DNA of 35,111 nucleotides, taken from positions 1-35,111 of the forward strand of contig JAJZSQ010000021.1 in the NCBI GenBank assembly GCA_021849615.1, read 5' to 3'. Positions 24,721 through 32,451 of the stretch are shown here, piece after piece (position 1 is the stretch's first letter; every line of letters begins with the position of its first letter). The stretch comes from Pseudomonadota bacterium (GTDB lineage Bacteria; Pseudomonadota; Gammaproteobacteria; Steroidobacterales; Steroidobacteraceae). The position numbers were made by a program, and so were the translations under genes. Under the pieces are notes generated by a model. The model ran no database searches. It had not been told where the DNA came from and was given only the letters and a program-made list of their open reading frames with translations.

Positions 24721-26334
24721 TCAGGTCTGAACGTAGCTGCGTTGCACGGCGAGTGGCGGCGGCGTGTACTGGTACATCCAGGTTTCGGTGAGCGCCTGGC
24801 CGTTCAGCTGCAGGAACAACCTCAGATCGATCGGCTGACCGGCCTCATCGGGTACCAGATCGAACATCGCACGCCACCCCCCCTTGAGCGGCAGCAGCGC
24901 GCGGGCCGAGACGAGTTGCACGTGGCCGTGCGAGGTGCTCACCACCGCCAGTACCTTGTCCCCGGGGTCGAGCATTGGCAGGTCGCCGCCGACGAAATCC
25001 ACCACGAAGCGCCAGGAGAACTCGGTGCGCTTCTGGCCGACCACGCCGCCGATGCCATCGCGCGTCGCGTGCACGTGGCCGAGGTGGGATTTGAAGAGAT
25101 TTTCGCGACACCAGTAGAGGCGGTAACCGTAGGTGTAGTCCCGGCCGGGAACGATCTCCTCGGCCGGATTCCAGAACGCCACGATGTTGTCCATCGTTTC
25201 ATCGATGGTCGGGATCTCCACCAGCATGACCGCGCCCTTGCCCCAGGCGCCCTTCGGGGCCACCCAGCAACTCGGTCGGCGGTTGTACCAGACCCCATCG
25301 TCCTGGTAGTCGGCGAAGTTGTGATCGCGCTGCATCAGGCCGAAGCCGCGCGGATTGTCATCGAGGTAGGCGTTGACGCGCAGATCGGCCGGGTTGGTGA
25401 GCGGGCGCCAGATCCACTCCCCGACGCCGGTGTGCATCTGCAGGCCGTCGGAGTCGTGGATCTGCGGACGCCAGTCGTCGGCGACCCGGTGGTCGTTCTC
25501 ACCGACCAGGTACATGCTGGTTCCGGGTGCAATGCCGAGCCGCTCGATCTGGCGGCGCGGATAGAGTGTGAAGTCCACGTCCATCACCAGCGTGCTCGCC
25601 ACGTCGATGATGAAGCGATAGGCGCCGGCGACGCTCGGGGAATCAAGCAGCGCATACACGGTGAGCAGTGTCGATTCCGGTGCCGGCTTCTCGAGGTAGA
25701 AAGCGACGAAGTCGGGGAATTCCTCAGGCCGAGGCATGCCGGTGTCGATCGCGAGCCCGCGCTGCGACATGCCGTACTGGCCGCTGCCGTCGACGGCGCG
25801 GAAGTAGGAGGCGCCCTGAAACACCGCCCGGTCGTCCGCCCAATCGGTGTGGAACAGCACGTTGAATCCGGAGAAGCCCAGATGGGTCGGGATTTCCTTC
25901 GGTTTCAGGCCCGAGTGGCTGTAGTCGAACAGGCTCGGATCGAACAGGATCCGGCGCGCAATGTTCTGCTCCAGGGCGTACATGCGCACCGGGCGCTTCA
26001 TGGTGAAGCCGAGGTGATCGAAGCGGATGCGAAAGAAGAGGTCATCCTCGTACCACAGCGTGCGCTCGGGACGATAGGTGATCGATTCCCACTGGTCCCA
26101 GGAGAGTTTCTGGATCGCCGCCGGGAGCGGTGCGACCGGTTCGCTGTAGACGGTGCGCGACATCGAGTGCGCCAGCGCCTTCAGCGACTCGAACGAGAAC
26201 GGCCGCGGTGCGCCGAAGTGCGCCACGCCGCGCGCCGGGCCCTGCGGGTGCTTCTTGTGTTTGAACTCCATCGGCCAGGGGGCGATCGCGGCGAGACTCG
26301 CCGCACTGCCGCGCAGAAATCCGCGTCGATGCAT
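24721..26334 (-). CDS. opgD: Periplasmic glucan biosynthesis protein OpgD (Tat-exported)
   Basis: 537 residues of the MdoG/OpgG family (residues about 43-530). The N-terminus HRRGFLRGSAASLAAIAPWP is a twin-arginine signal, the feature that separates OpgD from Sec-exported OpgG. Family segments include SGFNVLFHTDWADDRAVFQGASYFRA, YALLDSPSVAGAYRF, QIHDSDGLQMHTGVGEWIWRPL and GFGLMQRDHNFADYQD. OpgD controls linearity and branching of osmoregulated periplasmic glucans in E. coli, and recent structural work treats OpgD/OpgG as glucan-processing glycoside hydrolases. The ATG at 26334 has a GAGGA 7 nt upstream that abuts the opgH stop; the 10-nt gap indicates one operon. Confidence 0.93.
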   Translation of the reverse strand: MHRRGFLRGSAASLAAIAPWPMEFKHKKHPQGPARGVAHFGAPRPFSFESLKALAHSMSRTVYSEPVAPLPAAIQKLSWDQWESITYRPERTLWYEDDLFFRIRFDHLGFTMKRPVRMYALEQNIARRILFDPSLFDYSHSGLKPKEIPTHLGFSGFNVLFHTDWADDRAVFQGASYFRAVDGSGQYGMSQRGLAIDTGMPRPEEFPDFVAFYLEKPAPESTLLTVYALLDSPSVAGAYRFIIDVASTLVMDVDFTLYPRRQIERLGIAPGTSMYLVGENDHRVADDWRPQIHDSDGLQMHTGVGEWIWRPLTNPADLRVNAYLDDNPRGFGLMQRDHNFADYQDDGVWYNRRPSCWVAPKGAWGKGAVMLVEIPTIDETMDNIVAFWNPAEEIVPGRDYTYGYRLYWCRENLFKSHLGHVHATRDGIGGVVGQKRTEFSWRFVVDFVGGDLPMLDPGDKVLAVVSTSHGHVQLVSARALLPLKGGWRAMFDLVPDEAGQPIDLRLFLQLNGQALTETWMYQYTPPPLAVQRSYVQT

Positions 26335-26344
26335 CAGTGGATCC

Positions 26345-28345
26345 TCAGCTCTTGCGCCAGGGGGTCAGCCAGCGCCATCGGTGTGGTGCGCCCGGGGGGT
26401 GCGCTTCGATGGCGTAATGCAGAGGCTGCGTCTTCATTGCGAGTGGCACGTGTGCCGGAACGCGATGTTCCAGATCGCGCAGCAGCTCGCGCGCGGCCGC
26501 CGCTTCGCCGAGCGCCGGCTGCGCCGGTGCCGGATGACGGATGAGATGCGCCTGCAGCGCGGCGAGTTCCGCCGGCGGATCGGTCTCCTCCGGCGTCAGC
26601 AGCAGCCGATGCCGGCGCAGCCAGTACGCCGGGGCGATGCGGCTGGTGAACATGGTGATCGGCACCGAGAGCACCATGCCGATGATCACCGGCAGCAGCC
26701 AGCCGATGTAGTGCGGAGCGAACTCGAGGATCAGCGCCCCCCAGGTCAGTCCGATCAGCACGTGCCAGGCGTGCCGGCGCAGCGCCTCGAGGAATCCGAT
26801 ACCGCGATCCCCACGTTCCTGGGCGTGCCAGGCGACCGGCTTGCCGGCGAGTGTGCTGACGACGAACGCCGTGTGAAACAACATCATCGCCGGGGCGAGC
26901 AGGACGCTGAACAGCTGCTCGATGAGCAGGCTCCAGCACACCCCTGCGGTGCCGCCGAAGCCACGCCGCAGCTTCGGGTCGCGGATGGTGAGCACGACGG
27001 CGAGGATCTTCGGCCCGAACAGTGCCACGGCCGTGAGCGACAGCAGCGCGGCGATCTCCCCGTCGCGATAATGCGGCCAGTTCGGGAACAGACCGTGCTG
27101 ACCGGGCAGGAAGTACTGGTGGCCGTGGATCGCCTGCAGGATCACCACCGTGGAGCTGAGCAGCAGCATCAGCAGCCACAGCGGCGAGGCCAGGTAGGAC
27201 AGCACGCCGCCGATCAGATGGATGCGGCTCAACCAATACAGCCCGCGCGCCGGCAGCAGCCCGAGATGCTGGATGTTGCCCTGCGCCCAGCGCCGGTCAC
27301 GGGCCGCGTAATCGATGACGTTCGAGGGAATCTCCTCCCAGCTGCCGTGCTCGATCGGCAGCAGCCACACCTCGTAGCCGGCACGGCGCATGAAGGCCGC
27401 CTCGACGAAATCGTGACTGAGGATCTCCCCGCCGAGGGGCGCCGAGCCGGGCAGGTGCGGCAGCCCGCAGTGCGCGGCGAAGGCCTTCAGTCTGAGGATC
27501 GCGTTGTGGCCCCAGTAATTGCTCTCCCCGAGCTGCCAGTAGGCGAGCCCGCTCGAGAGCATCGGGCTGCTCAGGCGCGCGGCGAACTGGATCAGGCGCG
27601 CGAACAGCGTGTCGCGGCCGGCCGGCAGCGGCAGCGCCTGGATGATGCCGGCGCGCGGGTTGGCGTCCATCAGCCGGGCCATCTCGAGGATCGTCGCGCC
27701 CGACATGATGCTGTCGGCATCGAGCACGACGGCGTAATCGTAGGCGCCACCCCAGTTGTTGACGAAGTCGGCGATGTTGCCGGCTTTGCGCGCGATGTTC
27801 TCCGCCCGGCGCCGGTAGAAGATGCGCCCGCGCGCGTTGTGCCGCGTCACGAGGTCGCGCCAGGCGGCCTCCTCGGCGATGCCGATGTCGCGCTTGCGCG
27901 TGTCGGAGAGAATGAACAGGTCGAACGCGGACTGCTCGGCGAGCGCCGAGAGCGACGACCAGATCACCTCCAGCCCGGCCGCCACCCGCGTGGTGTCCTC
28001 GTTGTAGATCGGCATGACCACCGCGGTCCGCCCGCGCAGCGGCGCCTCGGCGCGCCAGCGCTCGCTGATCTGCGCGCTGTCGCCGCCGCGCCAACGGACC
28101 GCGAAGCCCGCCACCGCGGTCCAGAACGAACTGGCGAGCCACAGGAACAGGATGAAAAAGAGCGCGAGTCCGGCGCGATCGAGTGCATTCAGGCCGTTCG
28201 CCGCCAGGATGTCCCACATCATGGTGGTCGCGGCGATCGCCGTCAGCACCGTCAGGCTGAAAAAAACGGTGCGCCGCCGCCGCGCGAGTTGCCGCAGCCA
28301 GTCCCCGCGCGGGTTCACGATCCGGGCGTCCACTGGTAGGTCCAC
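26345..28345 (-). CDS. opgH: Glucan beta-glucosyltransferase OpgH
   Basis: 666 residues. Two N-terminal transmembrane helices (about 24-45 and 57-80) are followed by a GT2 glycosyltransferase domain: AVVMPIYNED (109-118), FILSDTRK (144-151), VVLDADSIMSG (207-217), the HDFVEAAF acid and the RDRRWAQGN motif of processive synthases. Several more helices follow. OpgH polymerises the beta-1,2 glucan backbone from UDP-glucose and moves it across the inner membrane. It lacks most of the long N-terminal extension of E. coli OpgH (847 residues) and is close to the shorter Xanthomonas form. The start is taken as GTG at 28345, overlapping opgG by 31 bp; this start is moderately certain. Confidence 0.94.
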   Translation of the reverse strand: MDLPVDARIVNPRGDWLRQLARRRRTVFFSLTVLTAIAATTMMWDILAANGLNALDRAGLALFFILFLWLASSFWTAVAGFAVRWRGGDSAQISERWRAEAPLRGRTAVVMPIYNEDTTRVAAGLEVIWSSLSALAEQSAFDLFILSDTRKRDIGIAEEAAWRDLVTRHNARGRIFYRRRAENIARKAGNIADFVNNWGGAYDYAVVLDADSIMSGATILEMARLMDANPRAGIIQALPLPAGRDTLFARLIQFAARLSSPMLSSGLAYWQLGESNYWGHNAILRLKAFAAHCGLPHLPGSAPLGGEILSHDFVEAAFMRRAGYEVWLLPIEHGSWEEIPSNVIDYAARDRRWAQGNIQHLGLLPARGLYWLSRIHLIGGVLSYLASPLWLLMLLLSSTVVILQAIHGHQYFLPGQHGLFPNWPHYRDGEIAALLSLTAVALFGPKILAVVLTIRDPKLRRGFGGTAGVCWSLLIEQLFSVLLAPAMMLFHTAFVVSTLAGKPVAWHAQERGDRGIGFLEALRRHAWHVLIGLTWGALILEFAPHYIGWLLPVIIGMVLSVPITMFTSRIAPAYWLRRHRLLLTPEETDPPAELAALQAHLIRHPAPAQPALGEAAAARELLRDLEHRVPAHVPLAMKTQPLHYAIEAHPPGAPHRWRWLTPWRKS

Positions 28346-29904
28346 GTCTCGCTGAGCGGTGCCCCGTAGAGCTCGAGGTAGCAGCGCAGGTCGACCGGCC
28401 GCCCGCCCGCCGGCTGCACGCGGAAGCGCACCCGCCAGTGTCCGTTTTCCGCCAGCCGCTCGGTCTTGACGTCGAAGATGTGGGCCCCGAGGCCGCTCAC
28501 CACCGCGCGCACCGGCTGGCTGCCGTGCAGGCTCTGCAGGTCGCCGCCGGCGAAATCGATCAGCATCTGGCGCTCACCGCCGATGCGCTGGCCGGCGCGC
28601 AGCACCGGGGCGACCCGGGTCGCGACCACCCGGCCGCCCGGCGGCCAGCGCTGCCCGGAGTGCAGGTAGGCCGAGAGCACGTAGGAGAAGGCGAGTGGCT
28701 GGCCGGCGCGCACCGGGGCGCTCGGCACCCAGTACGCGTCGATGTTGTAATCGATGTCGGCCTCGCCGGGGATCTCGACCAGTTCGACCCCGCCGCGGCC
28801 CCAGTGCCCGAGCGGCTGCACCCAGTAGCTCGGGCGGCTCTCGTAGCGTGCCTCGGGGTCCTCGTAGTCGGCGAAGCGGCGGTCGCGCTGAATCAGCCCG
28901 AAGCCGGCGGGGTTCTCATCCATGAAGCGATTGACCTGCAGGCGCAGCGGATTGCGCAGCGGGCGCCACAGCCACTCGCCGCCGCCGGTGTGCATCATCA
29001 GGCCGTCGCTGTCGTGCACCTGCGGGCGCCAGTTCTCGAAGCGCCGGCGTGCGGAATTACGGCCGTAGAGAAACATCGAGGTGAGCGGGGCGATGCCGAG
29101 CTTGGCGATGTGGTGGCGCGGGTAGAGCACCGCGCTCACGGTGACCTGGGTGATGTTGCCGGGCCGCACCACGAACCGGTACGCCCCGGCGACGCTCGGG
29201 CCGTCGAGCAGCGCGTAGATCGTCATGGTGCGCGCCCCGGGCGTCGGTTCGACCAGCCAGAAGTGCGTGAAGTAGGGGATCTCCTCCCCCCCGGTGGTCG
29301 CGGTGTCGACCGCCAGTCCGCGGGCCGTGATGCCCTGGGTCTGGTTGCGGCCGAGGACGCGAAAGTACGTCGCGCCGAGGAAGGCGAGCACGCTGCGCGG
29401 GTGTCCCGGGCGCTCGAGCGGGAAGCGCACCGAGAGGCCGGCGAACCCGAGCTGATCGGACAGACGCAGCCCGCCGAGGAAGCGCGGGAACTCGAACATC
29501 GAGGGGCTGTAGCGCACCGCCTGTACGCCGGCGGCGCTCACCGTGAAGATCTTCACTTGGCGCGTGAACGCGAAGCCGCGCTGATAGAACTGCACGTCGA
29601 ACAGCGAGCGGCCGCGCCACAGCGCATCGGCGGTGCGGAAATGAATCTGGTGGTACTGCGCATAGCTCAGGCGTCGCAGCACGCCCGGCAGCGGCGTCGA
29701 GTGCACGTGGTAGGGATGCTCGGCGCGCAGCGCCGCCAGGTGCTCGACGGTGGCGAAGGTGAAGGGTCGCTGCGGCGGGGTGTCTCGCACCGGCGCGGCG
29801 GCGCCGAGGGCGCAGGCGAAGGGGACAAGCGTCAGGAACGCGGCGAAGGATATCCGATTCTTTTGGGTCACCAGTTTCTCGCGGAGCCTGTCGTTCGACG
29901 CCAC
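28315..29904 (-). CDS. opgG: Periplasmic glucan biosynthesis protein OpgG (Sec-exported)
   Basis: 529 residues, paralogous to the OpgD encoded two genes downstream. A Sec-type signal, KNRISFAAFLTLVPFACALGA, lies at about residues 16-36, with probable cleavage after the AAA near 37. The MdoG family body follows, with FTFATVEHLAALR, FAGLSVRFPLERPGH, YALLDGPSVAGAYRF, VHDSDGLMMHTGGGEWLWRPL and GFGLIQRDRRFADYED. OpgG is required in E. coli for periplasmic glucan backbone formation. The long frame starts at GTG 29904 without a ribosome site; a second GTG at 29871 (residue 12) has a GAGA upstream and would leave a more typical signal peptide, so it may be the true start. It heads the opgGHD operon. 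Confidence 0.92.
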   Translation of the reverse strand: MASNDRLREKLVTQKNRISFAAFLTLVPFACALGAAAPVRDTPPQRPFTFATVEHLAALRAEHPYHVHSTPLPGVLRRLSYAQYHQIHFRTADALWRGRSLFDVQFYQRGFAFTRQVKIFTVSAAGVQAVRYSPSMFEFPRFLGGLRLSDQLGFAGLSVRFPLERPGHPRSVLAFLGATYFRVLGRNQTQGITARGLAVDTATTGGEEIPYFTHFWLVEPTPGARTMTIYALLDGPSVAGAYRFVVRPGNITQVTVSAVLYPRHHIAKLGIAPLTSMFLYGRNSARRRFENWRPQVHDSDGLMMHTGGGEWLWRPLRNPLRLQVNRFMDENPAGFGLIQRDRRFADYEDPEARYESRPSYWVQPLGHWGRGGVELVEIPGEADIDYNIDAYWVPSAPVRAGQPLAFSYVLSAYLHSGQRWPPGGRVVATRVAPVLRAGQRIGGERQMLIDFAGGDLQSLHGSQPVRAVVSGLGAHIFDVKTERLAENGHWRVRFRVQPAGGRPVDLRCYLELYGAPLSETWTYQWTPGS

Positions 29905-29946
29905 AACTTAACTCAAGTGTTTCGTCGGTGGCACAAAACCGGCTCG

Positions 29947-29966
29947 CTGTCGCCGAGTAGCGACAG
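29947..29966. repeat. 20-bp inverted repeat upstream of opgG
   Basis: CTGTCGC and GCGACAG are perfect 7-bp arms around a 6-nt centre, 43-62 bp before the opgG frame. It could be an operator or a hairpin in the opgGHD leader. The rest of the 209-base stretch 29905-30113 is less GC-rich than the surroundings and must hold the opgG promoter, but no box pair stands out. Confidence 0.45.
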
Positions 29967-30113
29967 ATCGCGCACTCCATCTAACACGAGATCGGTCTGG
30001 AGCTTAGCGCATTTTGTCGCATGCTGGAAACGTGAGATTTCGTTCGCCGCGCGCGCGTTGATGTTTGTTGGAAAACGTCGAGCGGGGTCGTGTGCGTGCG
30101 CGCCGCGGCTCGG

Positions 30114-30133
30114 CCCCGCCGCAGGCGGCGGGG
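30114..30133 (-). terminator. Hairpin downstream of tmRNA
   Basis: A perfect 8-bp stem (CCCCGCCG with CGGCGGGG, 4-nt loop) begins 8 nt past the tmRNA 3' end, the expected position of an ssrA terminator. No clear T-run follows on the minus strand, so termination strength is uncertain. Confidence 0.5.
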
Positions 30134-30141
30134 CGGGGAAA

Positions 30142-30495
30142 TGGTGGAGGCGGGGGGAATCGAACCCCCGTCCGCAAGTCCTAGACTTCAGGCTCTACGT
30201 ACGTAGCCCGCTCTTTGGTTCTCACGCTGCGCTACCCGAGGGGCAGGGAAGACGCCGCGCCAGCTGACAGTGACTCTTAACGATCCGGCCTGTAGCACAC
30301 CGCATCGCGAGCCTGTGAACGCGTCCCCCGAGTCGGCCGCACAGGCACGGACCGGTCGGAGGTCAGCCGCGGTTAGGCGGCGAGTGCGAAGTTGTCGTCG
30401 TTGGCAACTATAGTTTTTGCAGCGAGATTTACGAGGACACTGCGCCTCGGTACGCCTCTGAAGGTTCGCAACCCACGTCGAAACCGGTCGCCCCC
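30142..30495 (-). ncRNA. ssrA: Transfer-messenger RNA (tmRNA)
   Basis: About 354 nt, one-piece type. The 3' end is a tRNA-like half ending GGTTCGATTCC...CCTCCACCA with encoded CCA at 30142-30144. The 5' end GGGGGCG (30495 to 30489) pairs with CGCCTCC to form a 7-bp acceptor stem with one G-U, and the tmRNA 5' signature GGTTTCGACG follows. The tag reading frame lies in the middle. Together with SmpB it rescues stalled ribosomes and tags the nascent chain for proteolysis. The gene follows smpB on the same strand, 157 nt away, the usual linkage. The 5' flank contains GATGAT 8 nt and TATGCT 23 nt before the end as possible -10 boxes. Ends are inferred from structure. Confidence 0.95.
30373..30405 (-). 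other. tmRNA proteolysis tag frame, ANDDNFALAA
   Basis: Ten codons from GCC (30405-30403) encode ANDDNFALAA and end in TAA (30375-30373). The upstream ATAGTT matches the sequence that sets the resume codon in other tmRNAs. The LAA end is the ClpXP degron. It is close to the E. coli tag ANDENYALAA. Confidence 0.93.
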
Positions 30496-30652
30496 AGGAG
30501 AGAATCATCGCGCGCCCAGCATACCCGTCCGTGCGCGTTCTGCACAGCGGTGCGTCTCTTCGAGCCGCGCCCTCTGCCCGCCGTGCGCCGTACCCGGCAC
30601 CCGTCACGAGCCTGTGATTATACACAGCGCGCCCCGGGGCCGCCACCGGCCC

Positions 30653-31123
30653 TCAGCCGCGGCGCAGCAGGCGTGCCTTGTCGCGCTCCCAGTCGCGGTC
30701 CTTCTCCGTGGCGCGCTTGTCGTGCTGCTTCTTGCCCTTGGCGAGCCCCACGGTGAGCTTGGCGCGGCCGTTCTTCCAGTGCAGATCGAGCGGAATCAGC
30801 GTGTAACCGCGCCGCTCGACCGCGCCGATCAGGCCGTTGAGCTCGCTGCGATTGAGCAGCAGCTTGCGCGTGCGCGCCGGATCGGCGATCACGTGCGTGG
30901 AGGTCGCAGCCAGGGGTGAGAGGTGCGCGCCGAAGAGGAACGCCTCGCCGTTGCGCAGGTAGACGTAGGACTCGGTGAGCTGCGCTCTGCCGGCGCGCAT
31001 GGCTTTGACCTCCCAGCCCTGCAGCGCGAGGCCCGCCTCGTAGCGCTCCTCGATGAAGTACTCGAAGCGCGCTTTGCGGTTCTCGGCGATCAGCCGGGCA
31101 GGGGCGGCGGGCTTGGGGGGCAT
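30653..31123 (-). CDS. smpB: SsrA-binding protein SmpB
   Basis: 156 residues, near the E. coli length of 160. The OB-fold core is conserved: [66 protein letters not shown], and the basic tail [28 protein letters not shown], which enters the mRNA channel of stalled ribosomes. SmpB delivers tmRNA to the empty A site. The ATG at 31123 fits family starts, with AAGAG 6 nt upstream; Met at 31153 is a less likely alternative. It is divergent from ratA. Confidence 0.97.
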   Translation of the reverse strand: MPPKPAAPARLIAENRKARFEYFIEERYEAGLALQGWEVKAMRAGRAQLTESYVYLRNGEAFLFGAHLSPLAATSTHVIADPARTRKLLLNRSELNGLIGAVERRGYTLIPLDLHWKNGRAKLTVGLAKGKKQHDKRATEKDRDWERDKARLLRRG

Positions 31124-31151
31124 CGGCTCTTCGGGTCGGTCGGGGGCGCGC

Positions 31152-31221
31152 ATTGTAGCGTGCTCGCGGCGCTCGGGCGCGCCGGCGGCTCTTGTCGGTG
31201 CCGGGGCGATCCTGTGACAAT
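31152..31221. promoter_or_regulatory. Divergent promoter region of smpB and ratA
   Basis: On the minus strand TACAAT (31152-31157) is a good -10 for smpB. On the plus strand TTGTCG (31192-31197), an 18-bp spacer and GACAAT (31216-31221) can drive ratA, with the expected start at or within a base of the ratA ATG (31229). Confidence 0.5.
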
Positions 31222-31228
31222 AGCGCGC

Positions 31229-31678
31229 ATGCGAGAGGTCAAGCGCTCGGCGCTCATCAAGCTGCCGCCGAACAGACTGTTCGCGCTGATCAACGACATC
31301 GACAGCTATCCGCAGTTCCTGCCGTGGTGCACCCACTCGCGGGTGCTCTCGCGAAGCGACAGTGAGATCGTCGCCACCATCGGCGTGCGTCGCGGGCCGT
31401 TCAACGGGGAGTTCACCACCCGCAACGCGCTCGAGCCGTACCAGCGCGTGCACATGCGCCTGGTCGACGGCCCGTTCAGCGCGCTCGAGGGCGAGTGGCG
31501 CCTGACGCCCGCCGGGGCCGGCACGCAGGTCGAGCTGCTGCTGCGCTTCCAGTTCAAGAATTCCCTCTCCGCGGTGCTGTTCGAGCGCATCTTCGCCGAG
31601 ACGGTCGGCTCTCTGGTCGATGCCTTCGTGGCGCGCAGCCGCGCGATGCAGCCGGCCGAGGGGGTTGCCGCGCCGTGA
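31229..31678 (+). CDS. ratA: RatA/COQ10-type START domain protein
   Basis: 149 residues forming a single START/polyketide-cyclase-like domain: [30 protein letters not shown] at the start, [16 protein letters not shown] in the middle and the C-terminal helix [21 protein letters not shown]. coli RatA was reported to block 70S assembly as a toxin; related COQ10 proteins bind ubiquinone, so the primary role is debated. The start ATG at 31229 gives the family N-terminus, while the frame upstream only overlaps smpB. There is no ribosome site; GACAAT ends 7 nt before the ATG. The stop overlaps the ratB GTG in GTGA. Confidence 0.93.
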   Translation: MREVKRSALIKLPPNRLFALINDIDSYPQFLPWCTHSRVLSRSDSEIVATIGVRRGPFNGEFTTRNALEPYQRVHMRLVDGPFSALEGEWRLTPAGAGTQVELLLRFQFKNSLSAVLFERIFAETVGSLVDAFVARSRAMQPAEGVAAP

Positions 31679-31965
31679 GCGCAGGGCTCAAGCGCTGCCT
31701 GGTGGCCTACGCCACCGCGCAGCGGCAGTTCCTGTGGCCGGTGGAGCTTGAGCAGGATGCGGACGTCGCGGCGGCACTGAGCGCCGCGCGCCGCTCGGCG
31801 CCCGACGTGCCGGTTCCCTGGGAGAGCGCACCGGTCGGGATCTTCGGCGAGCCGTGCGCCCGCGATGCGCTGCCGGCCGACGGGGACCGCATCGAGCTGT
31901 ACCGGCCGCTGCTGCAGGATCCGCGCGCGCGCCGGCGCGCGCGCCTCGGATCGGCGCGCCGCTGA
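31675..31965 (+). CDS. ratB: RnfH/RatB family ubiquitin-like protein
   Basis: 96 residues of the RnfH family, a beta-grasp fold. Visible family features are [18 protein letters not shown] near the N-terminus and [39 protein letters not shown] at the C-terminus. The function is not settled; the ratA-ratB pairing beside smpB is widely conserved. It starts with GTG overlapping the ratA stop by 4 bp, so the two are translated together. The gene ends 1 bp before the convergent bamE stop. Confidence 0.92.
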   Translation: MSAGLKRCLVAYATAQRQFLWPVELEQDADVAAALSAARRSAPDVPVPWESAPVGIFGEPCARDALPADGDRIELYRPLLQDPRARRRARLGSARR

Positions 31966-31966
31966 G

Positions 31967-32356
31967 TTACAGCAGCGGGAATTTCTTCACGGAGGGCAGC
32001 AGGCCCGGGGCGATCGGCTGGCCCTTCGGCACGTCGAGCAGCCGGAAGCGGCTCACCTTGCCGTCGTGGAAGAACACGGTCACGCGGCTCTCGATCGGCC
32101 GCTGCACGTAGCCGCGCTTGAAGTAGTAGACGTAGTCCCAGCGGTTCGTGTCGAAGACGTCCTGGATCATCGGGGTGCCGAGCAGGTAGCGCACCTGCAC
32201 CCGAGTCATGCCCACCTTCAGCTGCCGCACGGTATGGCCGTCGAGATAATTGCCCTGCTGGATCGACATGCGGTAGACGCAGCCGCCGAGCAGGCCCGAG
32301 AGCGCCGCGAGCAGAGCGGCGAGACGCACAGCAGAAGTCAATTGAACTGGTCGCAT
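31967..32356 (-). CDS. bamE: Outer membrane protein assembly factor BamE (OmlA, lipoprotein)
   Basis: 129 residues. The lipoprotein signal peptide ends in the lipobox LLGGC with Cys at about residue 25, so the mature protein is lipid-anchored. Mature segments IQQGNYLDG, LKVGMTRVQVRYLLGTPMIQDVFDTNRWDY and YYFKRGY are typical SmpA/OmlA/BamE signatures. BamE is a periplasmic-face subunit of the Bam complex that inserts outer-membrane beta-barrels. The ATG at 32356 is chosen because the signal peptide starts there. It is divergent from fur (95-bp gap), the arrangement described for omlA-fur in Pseudomonas. TATGAT (plus-strand 32385-32390) is a candidate -10. Confidence 0.95.
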   Translation of the reverse strand: MRPVQLTSAVRLAALLAALSGLLGGCVYRMSIQQGNYLDGHTVRQLKVGMTRVQVRYLLGTPMIQDVFDTNRWDYVYYFKRGYVQRPIESRVTVFFHDGKVSRFRLLDVPKGQPIAPGLLPSVKKFPLL

Positions 32357-32405
32357 GGAGGTCCGATGGGCAATAATTGGGCGGATCATACCTGATCGGG
32401 CACGC

Positions 32406-32429
32406 GCCGCCGCGGTTCCCTGCGGCGGC
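32406..32429 (+). promoter_or_regulatory. Hairpin in the fur 5' leader
   Basis: GCCGCCGC (32406-32413) and GCGGCGGC (32422-32429) form a perfect 8-bp stem around an 8-nt loop, ending 7 nt before the fur ribosome-binding site GGAGGA (32437-32442). It is stable enough to affect leader structure. No Fur box was recognised beside it. Confidence 0.5.
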
Positions 32430-32451
32430 CACATCCGGAGGATCGCAACGC

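Noticed and set aside
24463-30267. Three long plus-strand frames antisense to opgD, opgH and opgG
   Set aside because: They reflect high third-position GC of the real genes; products are His/Arg/Gln-rich with no family match, and one also runs through the tmRNA gene.
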